Shown piece after piece: positions 1 to 9,983 of a stretch of 64,000 nucleotides of DNA. The stretch covers positions 1-64,000 of the forward strand of contig NZ_AUMT01000016.1 in the NCBI RefSeq assembly GCF_000430825.1, written 5' to 3'. The translations under genes and the position numbers were made by a program. The notes under the pieces are model-generated. The model was not told where the DNA came from. It did not search any database and was given only the letters and a program-made list of their open reading frames with translations. Position 1 is the stretch's first letter, and each line of letters starts with the position of its first letter. Origin of the DNA: Chryseobacterium daeguense DSM 19388 (GTDB taxonomy: Bacteria > Bacteroidota > Bacteroidia > Flavobacteriales > Weeksellaceae).

Positions 1-395
1 ACTGCCGCTGCGTGGTGTGGTATCATACCTTTTACAAATTCCTTATCACCAACAAATAACTGCTCCCGAATACCAAACCACGAAAAGATACCTATTGCAG
101 CAGAAATTATTATAATGCCCCAATTGATTTTCTTATTTTCATACATACCCTTCATTATCCATAATTCTATTATCAACATTGCAGAAACCATCAGCAATGT
201 CATATACAAATTATTTATGTTGGGGATAAGGTTCTGCAAACCGTCAATCATAGCATACATAATGAAATACATTGCTGCGAACATCACAACCGCCATAATC
301 GCAAAGCGTTTGTACATTGCTAAAGAATGTTTACCGCTATGTTCTTCATTTTCGGGATTATGATGCATTTCGTGTTGGTTTTCCATATTGTCCAT
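1..395 (-). CDS. DUF305 membrane protein (partial, 3' end outside window)
   Basis: N-terminal 131 residues of the DUF305 protein that is complete at 46365-46886. The start codon is at 395. The His/Met-rich N-terminus and the transmembrane helices are present. The DUF305 segment is cut shortly after it begins because the window opens inside the gene. This is a window-edge truncation, not a mutation. Confidence 0.85.
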   Translation of the reverse strand, partial: MDNMENQHEMHHNPENEEHSGKHSLAMYKRFAIMAVVMFAAMYFIMYAMIDGLQNLIPNINNLYMTLLMVSAMLIIELWIMKGMYENKKINWGIIIISAAIGIFSWFGIREQLFVGDKEFVKGMIPHHAAA

Positions 396-407
396 AATAA
401 AGGGGGT

Positions 408-1292
408 TTATTTGTTATTAATAGTTTCCTGTACGCTTCCACAGGTAAGCATTTTAGAACCGTAGTACGGATTTTTAATTGCTTCTTCTTTGCTTAGCCA
501 ATTTGCTCCTTTACCATTATTATACATTGGGCAATGCTGATAATAAACAGGTGTTTCTTGTTTTGAAACTTTCGATAATTCGTACATATTATCAGCCAGT
601 AAAGCGAAAATTTCTCTTTGTTTTGAAACGTCTTTAGCTGTAGCAATTTTCTCTGCATTTGCTGTTAAATCTTTCATTACTTTCATCCATACGGTATGTT
701 CCTCGGTAGATAGTTTTGCCATTTCTACCGCTTTTATTGCCTTTACCAATTCAGCGGCATTTGCAGATGAATTACCTGCATCAGTTTTTACCAAAGCATC
801 TTTCACTAAAAAATAATTATCAAAAACAGTTTTCAGTTGTAGTACATTTTGAGTAGTTGCCGTAGTTGTGGCAGCCATTTCTTTAGGGTTGTGGTTGGCA
901 TGTTCGGCTTTCATATTCATACCATCATCTTTGCCTTTTGCAACTGGTTTTAGTTCCCTGTTATATTGGCAACAGCCGGATAATTTTGCATATACATCAT
1001 CTGGGGCTAAAAATTTCTCGCTGTCATAACCCGCTAAGGCAATACGTTTCATAATTTCGTCCTGATTTGTTTTTTTACTATCGTAGTTGAGTGTAGCCAT
1101 CTTGGTATCTTTATTCCAATTTACCGTGGCTACGTCTTTTAAATTTCCCGCTTTTTCTATGGTTGTTTTACACATTTCACAATTGCCATATATTTTTACG
1201 GTTTCTGTTTTTGCATTTTTGATTTGGGCAAAACTATTTACGGCTGATAGTAATACGATGATTACCATCAATATTTTTGATATTGATTTCAT
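408..1292 (-). CDS. HMA plus DUF3347 periplasmic metal-binding protein
   Basis: Secreted protein of 294 residues when started at the ATG at 1292. I prefer this start to the one 23 codons upstream because it begins directly with a signal peptide (MKSISKILMVIIVLL, ending NSFAQ). A heavy-metal-associated domain follows with a CEMC metal site, then a Cys pair (SGCCQY), a His/Met-rich linker and a C-terminal DUF3347 domain. The C-terminus has HCPMYNNGKGA and MLTCGSV motifs shared with the lipoprotein at 45669-46328, suggesting duplication within this copper locus. It lies 12 bases upstream of the DUF305 gene in the same operon. A role in periplasmic copper binding or delivery is inferred from domains and neighbours. 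It is not a P-type ATPase or an efflux pump component. Confidence 0.8.
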   Translation of the reverse strand: MKSISKILMVIIVLLSAVNSFAQIKNAKTETVKIYGNCEMCKTTIEKAGNLKDVATVNWNKDTKMATLNYDSKKTNQDEIMKRIALAGYDSEKFLAPDDVYAKLSGCCQYNRELKPVAKGKDDGMNMKAEHANHNPKEMAATTTATTQNVLQLKTVFDNYFLVKDALVKTDAGNSSANAAELVKAIKAVEMAKLSTEEHTVWMKVMKDLTANAEKIATAKDVSKQREIFALLADNMYELSKVSKQETPVYYQHCPMYNNGKGANWLSKEEAIKNPYYGSKMLTCGSVQETINNK

Positions 1293-1385
1293 TCTGAATT
1301 TTTTTAAATTATTAAGGAATAGAGAGTTTACGAAAACTAATATTAGCTTTCGACAAGACATAACTGTGGCTTACAAGCCATCGTT

Positions 1386-1778
1386 TTAACCTATTTTAGG
1401 CGGTTGCCAAAAGGAATGGTAACCCGAAGAATAATAGGCTTGTTTGAAACCGAATTTTTGCGTTTTAATTTCCGCAAAGTGGTTTTCTGTTTTTATATCT
1501 ACCAGTATAGGTAAACTTAATGAAGATGAAGAAGTGCTACATTTGCAAGAGCCGTGTTTACACTTACCGTTGCAGTCGTGACCATCGTTGCACTTATTAC
1601 AGGACTTATCCTTACAACTGCTTTTATGTTCTGCTTTTGAAGATTGATCTTTAGAGCAGCTTTTTTGTTCTGTATTAGCTGTTTTTTTTGCACAAGCATA
1701 GCCTATGGTTGGAATTAGAAAAAAGCCCAAACATAGTAAGATAATAAAGCTGATATGTTTACTAAAAGTTTTCAACAC
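1386..1778 (-). CDS. small secreted Cys-rich protein, probably metal-binding
   Basis: 130 residues. A hydrophobic signal segment (residues about 8-28, ending IGYACA) is followed by a short Cys/Lys/His-rich stretch (residues about 30-80) with repeated CxxxxC and KCxHGxC patterns, then a Ser run and an aromatic tail. The only plausible start is GTG at 1778; an in-frame stop lies six codons upstream and no ATG is present. It is the first gene of the minus-strand copper operon. A TAATTTTG box (1781-1788, minus strand) fits the Bacteroidetes -7 consensus but is so close that transcripts would be nearly leaderless. I recognise no named family. Metal sequestration is inferred from composition and context. 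Confidence 0.65.
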   Translation of the reverse strand: MLKTFSKHISFIILLCLGFFLIPTIGYACAKKTANTEQKSCSKDQSSKAEHKSSCKDKSCNKCNDGHDCNGKCKHGSCKCSTSSSSLSLPILVDIKTENHFAEIKTQKFGFKQAYYSSGYHSFWQPPKIG

Positions 1779-2002
1779 AACAAAATTATGAAATTATTTC
1801 TTTAATTGCTATAATATGTACTTTGAATCTTAAACATTGCATTATAAGCAGAATATCAAATCCGTATTGCCCTTTATACTCACTAATAAGCATCTATCTA
1901 CTAATTATGTTTGTTATTAGCTAAATCCGTTGCATCATTATTGGATGTAGTATACTGTATTTTATGACAGTCTTGAGTTAGGTATAAATTAAAATATTTC
2001 AT
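1779..2002. other. 224-bp intergenic region between transfer and copper operons
   Basis: It separates the end of the methyltransferase-helicase gene from the start of the copper operon, both on the minus strand. It should hold the copper operon promoter and the end of the transfer transcript. I see the TAATTTTG box next to the Cys-rich gene and a small AGTATACT palindrome near 1948-1956, but no strong terminator hairpin and no gene. Confidence 0.4.
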
Positions 2003-5000
2003 TTATCTTTTTCTGATTACAGCTGGTACATCTTTCAAATTTATTTCTTCAATTTGATTTAGTGATTTATCTAAAGAATTTTTAAATTCAACATCATTAA
2101 TAGACTTTACTTTCAGAAAAGCATTATACAGAACACTATTTTCAATCGTCCTCTCTTTTACATAATCTTTATGCTCATTAATTTTCAACTGTTCCGCCTT
2201 TTCAATTTTATATTGAACTACTAGACTTTCTCTAACTGCTGGAAGTTCTTCCAGCTTCTTATCCAGTTCCGCAATCTTATCCTCAGTCATTTTGGTTTGA
2301 AATTCAATTTGAGTAACATCTATTCCTTTCTGAGCTAAATTTTCAATTACTTCTTGTACTTGAACTTTATGAAGGTCAATTGTTTTTTGATATGATGGTA
2401 ATTGGGTTGCCCAATATTCAGCATTTGCATCGCCATTTTTCGAATAGCCTTCAATTCTATTATATGAATGCTCAGCTTTGGTAACTAACTCTTGAACTTT
2501 CAAAACATCTTCGTATTTTCTCAAGACAAAAGCACTATCTGCGAGATGCTTATTTTTCTCGCTTTCAATCCTTTTTTTCATTAATTCAATTTCAATATTG
2601 GCTCGGGTTTCGGGATTGGTAATGATGGAAGTTTTAAGCTCTTGAGTGCTAATATCAGATACGTCCAAAACATCGGCACCTTTTTTCATAGCTTCTAAAT
2701 ATCTTGCCTGTTTAGATTGTAGTTTTTGAAGCATAAAAACATCAATACTGTCATTGGTCAGCATAAAATTAATTCTCACATTTTCGTTTTTATTTCCCTG
2801 TCTCCACGCCCGTCCTTCCACCTGTCGCAAAGAAGTAAAATTATATGGCAACGTTAGCATATAAACATCTGTTGTATTTTCCTGAAGGTTCATTCCTTCC
2901 TGAATGGCTTCACTTCCAATAACTACTTTTATTTTTCCTTCATTAAAATCATTTTGAATAGAAATCCTTTGATTTTTATTGGTCGCTCCATTAATAATTC
3001 CGATTTCTTCGGGTTTGTAACCAATTTCTGTTATGAGATATTCTTTCAGTTTTGGAAATTGAGCAACAGCTAATTCAGAATAAATAATTTGTCCGGATTC
3101 GGGAAGATCTTTTTTGTTCTGCCTTATTAAATCCATCGTCTGTTTCAACTTCGGAGAATTTTCTATAAATTCTTTTACAGAAGGTTCTTCATCATCATAG
3201 TATGGTGATAGATACGGCGAAATCGCAATTAATCGGGCATTGAGAATATGCGTTAGAATTGCACCCTTTTCGGTTTCACTGAAATTTTCATTGAGCAAGT
3301 CATATTGATCTTTTGTCAGATCATTCTGCTCAATTTTATACTCTTTGTTGATTTTGTTGGGACGAATCAATTCAGGGTTATCCTCCTCTCCTTTTATATC
3401 GATAAATTCAGATAACAGTTGTTGAAACAGCGAATTGTTTTTAAATCTCCGAACATTGGCTTTAAACTTCACATCACCTTTTGCATCAATCTCCATATCA
3501 TTATCCGCTTCCATAAAGGTCTCGAAGAATGTATTCACATTGAAATACCCCGATTCTTCTAATCTTTTATTTGCTATTAAAGAAAGAATGGAATAATACT
3601 CCAGGGGTTTGTTGGTAAAAGGCGTTGCGGAAAGCAAGGTTACATTTCTGCCATCATTTTTGTCTTGAATGTACTGAGCTGCCATCCAGGTATTGATTCC
3701 CAATTTGGAAGTCTGTTGGTTTTGACTTCTGAAATCGGAAGCAAATCTTCGGTCCTCAATTTTTACTTTTCCTACAATATGATTGGCATTGTGAACTTCG
3801 TCGAAGGTCAAATGGTCGAATCCAAAATCTTCCCAATCATAGATTTTACCACGCTTCATTTTTCCCTCAATCTCCTTTTCTTTCTGAAGTTCAATTTGGA
3901 GGTCTCTTTCCGTATTGGTAATGCCCTTCATTTCGTTTGCAGAGATGTAACTGAATTTTGAAGAAAGTTCTTCGGTAATTTCTGATGAAAATCCAATATT
4001 ATTGAAACCCTCATAAGTAACAATGGTAATTTCTCCATCTTTATTATCAAATTTTGAAAGGTCATAATCTTTCCCCAAATTCCCTAAAACATTGACTTTA
4101 CCATTGGGAATGGTTTCAAAAATGGTTTCCACCCATTGTTTCAGAATGCTGTCATTGGGAACTACGATGATTGGTCTTTTAGCATTTCCCCTCTCCATTG
4201 CTTCGTGCATCGAAAGGATTCCGGAAAGCGTTTTTCCAAAACCAACTTCGTGCGCTAAGAGCCCTACTCCTTTTGTGGTCTGTCTTCCGATTCCTGCTTT
4301 CTGAACTTCGGTCAATCGCAATTCCTGACCTCTGAAATGCAGATAGATTCTGGAAAATAATGGGAATTTAGAATAATCCGGAACGTATATATTATTGTAA
4401 TTGCGGTTAAAGTCTTTTACAAAACGATTTCTAATATCATCGGAAAGTTCCTCCCGGACAAATTTGTAAAACAAATCATTCGCAGCAGCTTTTCGCCTTT
4501 CTCTGACTAACGCATTCCTCTCTTTATCGCTTCCTGTAACTGTTTCATTATCTACAAAACTTTTTACTTCCCAAGCTGAAGAACCCGCAAAGGCTTCACT
4601 TGACAAAGTGCCGAGAAAATCTTTGAATCTTTCGGCAAGATTGTAATCTACGATGACTGATTCGGTACGTTTTGTAACATGATTATATTGGTCTTTCTCT
4701 ATTTGACCTAGCTCAAATTTGTGTACGAACTCGTGATTCGGACTGATATAAATCTCATCTAGCGATTTCGCTTTTGGTAGTACATTTTCTAATAATGCTT
4801 TTTGTTTTTCGTATTGACCGGCAGTGCCGGCGCCAATTTTATCATTAATTAAAAAATTGGAAGCCGAACTTCGGCAAAAATCCCGCTCCAGCTGTTCCAG
4901 TTTTGCGTAAATATTTCCTTCAGTATAATAAAAATCGTGAACCCAGTTTCCATCAATGAAGTTCGCAAACTGATGGTGCTTTCCACGATTATTTAATGTG

Positions 5001-7228
5001 CCGTCATAAGAGGTATCTCTGAATGCTTCAATTTGTTCTTTCGTAATATCAGAACTATTTTGCAAGGAAGTATTTACAATTTCATCCTGTTTTGAGAATT
5101 GATATTTTAAAACACCTTTCTTTATTTCCGGTTTTGTTTGAAGTTTATACTCGTTCTGATTTTTGGTATTGTAAATAGAAATAATCCTATCACTTTTTTC
5201 AATCAATTCTTTTAATTTTTCATCAGAAAACGATTTCGGCTTTGTGATTAGATCTTCGCGCAGTTTTTGATACTTGCTAATTTCAGTCGTAATTGTGGGA
5301 GATTTAAACTTGATGTCATTAAGTTTGGAAAGTACCTGGTCAATTTTTTCTTGAGTTTCTCTTACATTGAGTTCATTTTCATTTTGGTTTGTAATCCTCG
5401 TAGAATCTTCGATTTCTGCACTTCCTTTTTTGGGTACAGGAACTTTATTTTCAGCTTTAGGTTCTTCCTCTAAAAACAAATCTTCAAACAGATTTCCGAT
5501 CCGCTGGGTTTCATTCCTATTTTTAAACTGTTCAATCTTAAATAAAGCTTCATCTAAATTACCGTGAATATATTTTTCTAATCGACCAAAACGGTTGGTT
5601 TTTTCTCGGGTTTCTCCCAAAATTCTTGTTGGATTATTTTCAAAATAATTAGAAATATCCGTCGAGATATTTTGAGTGTTTTTTCTTAGAATGATAATGT
5701 CGGTTCCGATTTGTGTTCCTGCAAAAGCGCCATTGGGTAAACGGAAACCTTCCAAAACACTAGCATTCTGCAAATTCTTTTGTCGGTTGAGCCAACCTGA
5801 TGGAAGAACCATCGCCAAAACGCCGTTTGGTTTTAAAGAGTCAAGTGAACGTTTAACGAAATAATCTTCGTATTTTGAAATTTTAGGCTCTTCTCCCAAC
5901 CCTTTGTAAAGTCCCCGATGTTCACCATAGGGCGGATTTCCAATTACCAAATCGTATTGCTGAGAAAAGTCCTTTTTATTTCCTTTTTCGTCAATGAATT
6001 CAGTTTCAAACGAACGAAGATTGATGTCAGATTCGGGATGCAGAATTTTAGCAATTTTTGCGGTGGTCTCGTTGATTTCAAAACCTGTAATTTTAGAATT
6101 TACAGATAATCCGTGAGTAGCATAGATGAAATTTCCAGTTCCAACACTTGGTTCTAAAACGGAAATCTCTTTTTGAGTTTTGAAATGGTCTTTAATTAAA
6201 TTATGAACTGAATCAACAATTTTTTCCTGCGTATAATATTCGTCTAAAATCCCTCTCCCTTCTTTTGCCGTCCCGCCACTTTGGAATTGGCTGCAAATTT
6301 CTATTAAGTCATAAGTGATGTTAAGATTTTCCTTCAGATTAATTTTGTGATTGTCGGAAACAAAACAAGCTGCAGAAACTACTTCTGCAACTTGATCATT
6401 ATTCAGTTTTTGCCCTTTATATTTTGAAATAAGAGCATCTAACTCTACATTATTTGTTGACTCCTCACTTATCTCGGAAAGTCCTCCATCAGGTCTTCTT
6501 CTATCGGATACAGTTCTCCCGGGTACGATTCCGCCCACGGAACGTCCTTGAGTCTCTCCAACATTATTCTGTTGTGAGTCGTCATAGGATCCTCTTCCTC
6601 GGTCTCGGTTTCCCAAATTGCTCCGCTCTGCGCTTGCAAGTCCATTTCCAGCATTGTTGCTGCCCACTGCTTGTCCGCTTCCGTAACTTCCGTTTTGCTC
6701 GGATTGGATCTTAGGGCTAGGTTCTCCAGGGTTTTGTTCAGGTGTTCCGTTTCCCACTTGCTGAGAATCGGATGTTCTTCCGGATTCAATTGCATTGCTT
6801 TCATTTTCAGAAATTTTTGGTTCAACTAAATTAGTATTTTTATCTTGAAGCTTGAGTTTATTCTGTAGATATTCGGTCAGGTCTTGATTCCCATTTTCAG
6901 AAATTTCATACAAAGGACGAACGTCTTTGATATTTTTGCCATTAAATTCTGTAAGAATTTTCCTGGTTATTGCATTTCCCGTTCTATCCCCGGTAAGACA
7001 AAGAAACATTTTACCATCATAATTCTGGTATCTATTGAGGAACTTTTTGCTATTTGAACCTGAATTAAGGGTAATCAATGTTCTATTATTGACTTGCTTG
7101 TTCAATTGAAGAAGCTCCAAGAATGAAAGCGTATCCTTACTGTTTGTGAAAACAATAAGTTCCTTTTTATTTCCTTCAACTACAGAAATGTCATCATTTA
7201 TCTCATTAAAAAAATCTTCATCTTTCAC
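2003..7228 (-). CDS. 1741-aa Toprim-like, N6-methyltransferase and SNF2-type helicase protein
   Basis: Very large multidomain protein. Residues about 20-125 resemble the Toprim-like N-terminus seen in mobile-element DNA proteins (FLCLTGDRTG at about 75-84). Residues 130-260 are a low-complexity Gly/Ser/Asn/Gln linker. Residues about 320-520 form an N6-adenine methyltransferase with the SAM motif LEPSVGTGNF (358-367) and catalytic NPPY (431-434). Residues about 960-1470 form a superfamily 2 (SNF2-like) helicase with HEVGFGKT (993-1000), DEVH (1143-1146), LLSATP (1198-1203) and a C-terminal EGRAWRQG motif. The C-terminus is coiled coil. It is the last gene of the transfer operon and overlaps the preceding lipoprotein gene by four bases. 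The layout resembles DarB-like methylase-helicases that protect incoming DNA from restriction. That role, or processing of transferred DNA, is inferred. Confidence 0.85.
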   Translation of the reverse strand: MKDEDFFNEINDDISVVEGNKKELIVFTNSKDTLSFLELLQLNKQVNNRTLITLNSGSNSKKFLNRYQNYDGKMFLCLTGDRTGNAITRKILTEFNGKNIKDVRPLYEISENGNQDLTEYLQNKLKLQDKNTNLVEPKISENESNAIESGRTSDSQQVGNGTPEQNPGEPSPKIQSEQNGSYGSGQAVGSNNAGNGLASAERSNLGNRDRGRGSYDDSQQNNVGETQGRSVGGIVPGRTVSDRRRPDGGLSEISEESTNNVELDALISKYKGQKLNNDQVAEVVSAACFVSDNHKINLKENLNITYDLIEICSQFQSGGTAKEGRGILDEYYTQEKIVDSVHNLIKDHFKTQKEISVLEPSVGTGNFIYATHGLSVNSKITGFEINETTAKIAKILHPESDINLRSFETEFIDEKGNKKDFSQQYDLVIGNPPYGEHRGLYKGLGEEPKISKYEDYFVKRSLDSLKPNGVLAMVLPSGWLNRQKNLQNASVLEGFRLPNGAFAGTQIGTDIIILRKNTQNISTDISNYFENNPTRILGETREKTNRFGRLEKYIHGNLDEALFKIEQFKNRNETQRIGNLFEDLFLEEEPKAENKVPVPKKGSAEIEDSTRITNQNENELNVRETQEKIDQVLSKLNDIKFKSPTITTEISKYQKLREDLITKPKSFSDEKLKELIEKSDRIISIYNTKNQNEYKLQTKPEIKKGVLKYQFSKQDEIVNTSLQNSSDITKEQIEAFRDTSYDGTLNNRGKHHQFANFIDGNWVHDFYYTEGNIYAKLEQLERDFCRSSASNFLINDKIGAGTAGQYEKQKALLENVLPKAKSLDEIYISPNHEFVHKFELGQIEKDQYNHVTKRTESVIVDYNLAERFKDFLGTLSSEAFAGSSAWEVKSFVDNETVTGSDKERNALVRERRKAAANDLFYKFVREELSDDIRNRFVKDFNRNYNNIYVPDYSKFPLFSRIYLHFRGQELRLTEVQKAGIGRQTTKGVGLLAHEVGFGKTLSGILSMHEAMERGNAKRPIIVVPNDSILKQWVETIFETIPNGKVNVLGNLGKDYDLSKFDNKDGEITIVTYEGFNNIGFSSEITEELSSKFSYISANEMKGITNTERDLQIELQKEKEIEGKMKRGKIYDWEDFGFDHLTFDEVHNANHIVGKVKIEDRRFASDFRSQNQQTSKLGINTWMAAQYIQDKNDGRNVTLLSATPFTNKPLEYYSILSLIANKRLEESGYFNVNTFFETFMEADNDMEIDAKGDVKFKANVRRFKNNSLFQQLLSEFIDIKGEEDNPELIRPNKINKEYKIEQNDLTKDQYDLLNENFSETEKGAILTHILNARLIAISPYLSPYYDDEEPSVKEFIENSPKLKQTMDLIRQNKKDLPESGQIIYSELAVAQFPKLKEYLITEIGYKPEEIGIINGATNKNQRISIQNDFNEGKIKVVIGSEAIQEGMNLQENTTDVYMLTLPYNFTSLRQVEGRAWRQGNKNENVRINFMLTNDSIDVFMLQKLQSKQARYLEAMKKGADVLDVSDISTQELKTSIITNPETRANIEIELMKKRIESEKNKHLADSAFVLRKYEDVLKVQELVTKAEHSYNRIEGYSKNGDANAEYWATQLPSYQKTIDLHKVQVQEVIENLAQKGIDVTQIEFQTKMTEDKIAELDKKLEELPAVRESLVVQYKIEKAEQLKINEHKDYVKERTIENSVLYNAFLKVKSINDVEFKNSLDKSLNQIEEINLKDVPAVIRKR

Positions 7229-7905
7229 TTTTTTCTGTTTTTTATGAAGTGGTTAAATTCAAAAATTTCTTTGGTTTCACTGTCCCAGTTTTTTCTTGAT
7301 ATTAATTGAAGAGTCACGAATATGTCCGTCTTTTTATTGTAAGAATCAATCCTTTCGAGCCTTCCGTGGTAGTCCTTTTCCGCGTGTTTGTAAATAGAGT
7401 ACGGTAAAATAGTATCCGTGGGATAAATGTAAAACCGGGTATACATCCAAGGTGAGTTGATTTCAAATCGTTTGTATTTTTTCTTAAACAAAACCGTATC
7501 ACTCAGATTTTTTCTGTTTCTGTAATTGGGGATTTTTTCCTGAGAAAACAATGTTCCTCCTTTTTTCTTTTCAACAGGAAGAGGCTTTTGTTTCTTTATG
7601 ATGTCTGACAGAATAATTTTGCCGGGATTTTCATTTTCAATGGTATAGCACAATGAATCTTTAATGAAATAAATCTGTTGGGTTATTTCGGGAGCATCAG
7701 CATCCGGAATCCTTTCTATAATGGAATCTCCCGAATAATTAAGGCTTGACAAATGAAAGCTTTGGATGTTGTCCAGATTTTTGGAAACATCAAAATAGAC
7801 ATTGGAGACAACATCGATTCCTCCTTTTTCGGATTTGATTTCTTTGTGGCAGGAAGTGCTTACAAAAAGAAAAAACAAGCTGGGTAGTATTAAAAGTTTT
7901 TTCAT
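7225..7905 (-). CDS. hypothetical lipoprotein of the transfer operon
   Basis: 226 residues starting with a lipoprotein signal peptide and lipobox (FVSTSC, Cys at about residue 19), so probably anchored in a membrane facing the periplasm. The remainder is polar with no motif I recognise. Its stop overlaps the start of the methyltransferase-helicase by four bases, implying translational coupling. A separate 79-base gap precedes it. Position suggests an accessory envelope protein of conjugation, perhaps involved in entry exclusion, but nothing in the sequence proves this. Confidence 0.65.
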   Translation of the reverse strand: MKKLLILPSLFFLFVSTSCHKEIKSEKGGIDVVSNVYFDVSKNLDNIQSFHLSSLNYSGDSIIERIPDADAPEITQQIYFIKDSLCYTIENENPGKIILSDIIKKQKPLPVEKKKGGTLFSQEKIPNYRNRKNLSDTVLFKKKYKRFEINSPWMYTRFYIYPTDTILPYSIYKHAEKDYHGRLERIDSYNKKTDIFVTLQLISRKNWDSETKEIFEFNHFIKNRKK

Positions 7906-7984
7906 AGATATAGGGTTTAAAAAAGCGGCAGCCTAATTAATTTGACTTACCGCTGGGAAATAAATGATTGGTTGTACGTTTTAT

Positions 7985-9967
7985 CTATCGTTTAATACTT
8001 TGTTCTTTCACGTTATTTTTTTCGTGCCTGTTGTCTTGTTCCAAACCTTCTAAAGGCTTGTTGGTGTTGATTCTGTTCATATCGGAATCATACAGATTCA
8101 GATTTTTGTATTGCGGATTCAGCACCGCTTTGCCTTCTACCACTTTATCGTCCAATTCAAATTTTACCTTGACGATATTTCCTTTTTCCAAAGATTTTAT
8201 GGTACTTTCCTTCCATTCCGGCTTATCGAAGATCAGTTTGGATTTTTCTACGATCTGAGCCGTATCAACACCATAATTTTTGTAGAAATTCTGGAAATTA
8301 TAATTTCCTTTTTCAGTTTTGGGTTCGTTAAAATTGAGCTTGGCAAATGCAGGTTCTATTTTTTCGGTTTTCGGATTGTGAAATTCTATTTTAACTGTCC
8401 GCCCTTCTAACAAGTTTATTGCTTCTTTAGCTGTAAATGTATTTACCCTGTTAACCGGAAAATTATGGGAGATAACGTCGCCATTTTCTTTAGTGAGTTT
8501 AGCATTATAAAAATTCATAAAGACACTTCCATTTTCTATCTTATTGAATTTTAATGTGAATTCCATTTCATTTCCAGGCATCGTTTTGTCGGAAGTGGTT
8601 TTAATTTCGAACTCTTTTTCGGGAGCATTAATCCCATTTTCTAAATCTTTGTGCAGTTGTTCTCCTTCTCCGAAACCAAGATATTTTAATTGAAATTTCG
8701 GATACTGAGATGGTTCATATTCGTTCTGTGTTTCCATAATGTTTGGGTTTTGATTGTTAAATTTTATATCATTCATTGTTAATATTCTGTGTCTTGAAAA
8801 AACATTTTCATCCAGATAATTTTTTAGAATTTCACCGTTATCCAATAATTCGTAGGATTCCCCATATAGCTGTTTTTCCAATAGGCCGAAAGCCAATTCG
8901 TATTTGTCATTTTTTGACAGCGTATGACCATCAATAACATTTGGGATTGTGTCCATTTGTGCCTTTGTAAGAGAATAATCTCCATCTGTTGTTCCGAATT
9001 CCATTTTTTCTGAATAAGCTTTTCTTTGGTTCGCTGTGATCTGCAAGTTCCCCAGTATGAATTCGTTTTCTTTCATAAAGATCCTGTAATTGAGAATATC
9101 ATTTTTTTCCTCTTCGGAAAGTTTCGGATAAAGATTATTTTGCACTGCTTTTGCTTTTAAGTCGCTTTCGACATAGCTTTTGAATTCGTTCAAACTTTTT
9201 GGAGCGTCATAAAAATCTCTCATACCTGTCCATTCTCGCCGACCGTACGGTAATGTATATTCCTGAGTTTGCATATCATAGCTGTAATACCTATGACCGC
9301 TTGGACTCTTCAGCGAACCACTTCCATCCTCGTAATCGTTCCAGGTCCAGCCGTCCGGAAGGTCAGATGCAGGGGTTAAATTTTCTTCAAAACCTTCATC
9401 TGAAAAAAAGTCTGCATTTTCTTCCAGATCAGTCATTTCAATTTCATGAACCCCTTCTGATGATAACTTTGCAGCTTCAACTTCATAATTTCGATAATGA
9501 TGAGCTTGCTTTTCATCAATTTGTGTATAGGCCAATCCGGAACTTAAATCAGTTTTTTTCTCCAATTCCTGAGCCCAGAGATCAGAGAGAAATTTCTGCT
9601 TTATTGACTCGCTACTTATAGAGATTTCAGTAGACGCCCTGTTATTTTGCAAAATCAAATGTTTATTGGCTAGTTGCTGCTTTTCAATAAATCTGACTAA
9701 TTCAGCAGTATTGTTAAATGTATCCCTAATAACGAGATCGGGATTTGAATGAAAAATTGTTTTCAATGTAAAATTTGAACCTATGATAACTTCTCTTCCC
9801 TTAGATTGGTGAATGGACATAAACTTTTTCTCTTTATCAGTAAACAGCCTCTCCCCGTCCCGAAAAAACTGTTCAGGTGAAGTGTTTTCGATTTCCTTCA
9901 CAAAATTTTTATAAGACTTCGTTCTGGGAACTATATTCTTATCAAACCAGGTTAGATTCTCTTCCAT
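7985..9967 (-). CDS. 660-aa conserved conjugative-element protein of unknown function
   Basis: No signal peptide or membrane helix is visible, so it is probably cytoplasmic. The N-terminal half (to about residue 250) ends in an aromatic-rich block with paired Trp (LPDGWTWNDY, YDMQTQEYTLPYGRREWTG). The C-terminal half (from about 420) has repeated beta-type segments, including NRVNTFTAKEAINLLEGRTV and a final GKAVLNPQYKNLNLYD block, loosely reminiscent of the DUF3945 regions of other Bacteroidetes mobile-element proteins. It lies 16 bases after the 236-residue gene. No catalytic motif is evident. Because the circle lacks a recognisable replication initiator, this is one candidate for an unrecognised DNA-processing role, at low confidence. 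Confidence 0.6.
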   Translation of the reverse strand: MEENLTWFDKNIVPRTKSYKNFVKEIENTSPEQFFRDGERLFTDKEKKFMSIHQSKGREVIIGSNFTLKTIFHSNPDLVIRDTFNNTAELVRFIEKQQLANKHLILQNNRASTEISISSESIKQKFLSDLWAQELEKKTDLSSGLAYTQIDEKQAHHYRNYEVEAAKLSSEGVHEIEMTDLEENADFFSDEGFEENLTPASDLPDGWTWNDYEDGSGSLKSPSGHRYYSYDMQTQEYTLPYGRREWTGMRDFYDAPKSLNEFKSYVESDLKAKAVQNNLYPKLSEEEKNDILNYRIFMKENEFILGNLQITANQRKAYSEKMEFGTTDGDYSLTKAQMDTIPNVIDGHTLSKNDKYELAFGLLEKQLYGESYELLDNGEILKNYLDENVFSRHRILTMNDIKFNNQNPNIMETQNEYEPSQYPKFQLKYLGFGEGEQLHKDLENGINAPEKEFEIKTTSDKTMPGNEMEFTLKFNKIENGSVFMNFYNAKLTKENGDVISHNFPVNRVNTFTAKEAINLLEGRTVKIEFHNPKTEKIEPAFAKLNFNEPKTEKGNYNFQNFYKNYGVDTAQIVEKSKLIFDKPEWKESTIKSLEKGNIVKVKFELDDKVVEGKAVLNPQYKNLNLYDSDMNRINTNKPLEGLEQDNRHEKNNVKEQSIKR

Positions 9968-9983
9968 TTTTCAAGTTCTTAAT

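Noticed and set aside
6469..6825. 118-codon minus-strand frame inside the methyltransferase-helicase gene
   Set aside because: It lies in another frame over the low-complexity linker of the large protein and shows no family features.
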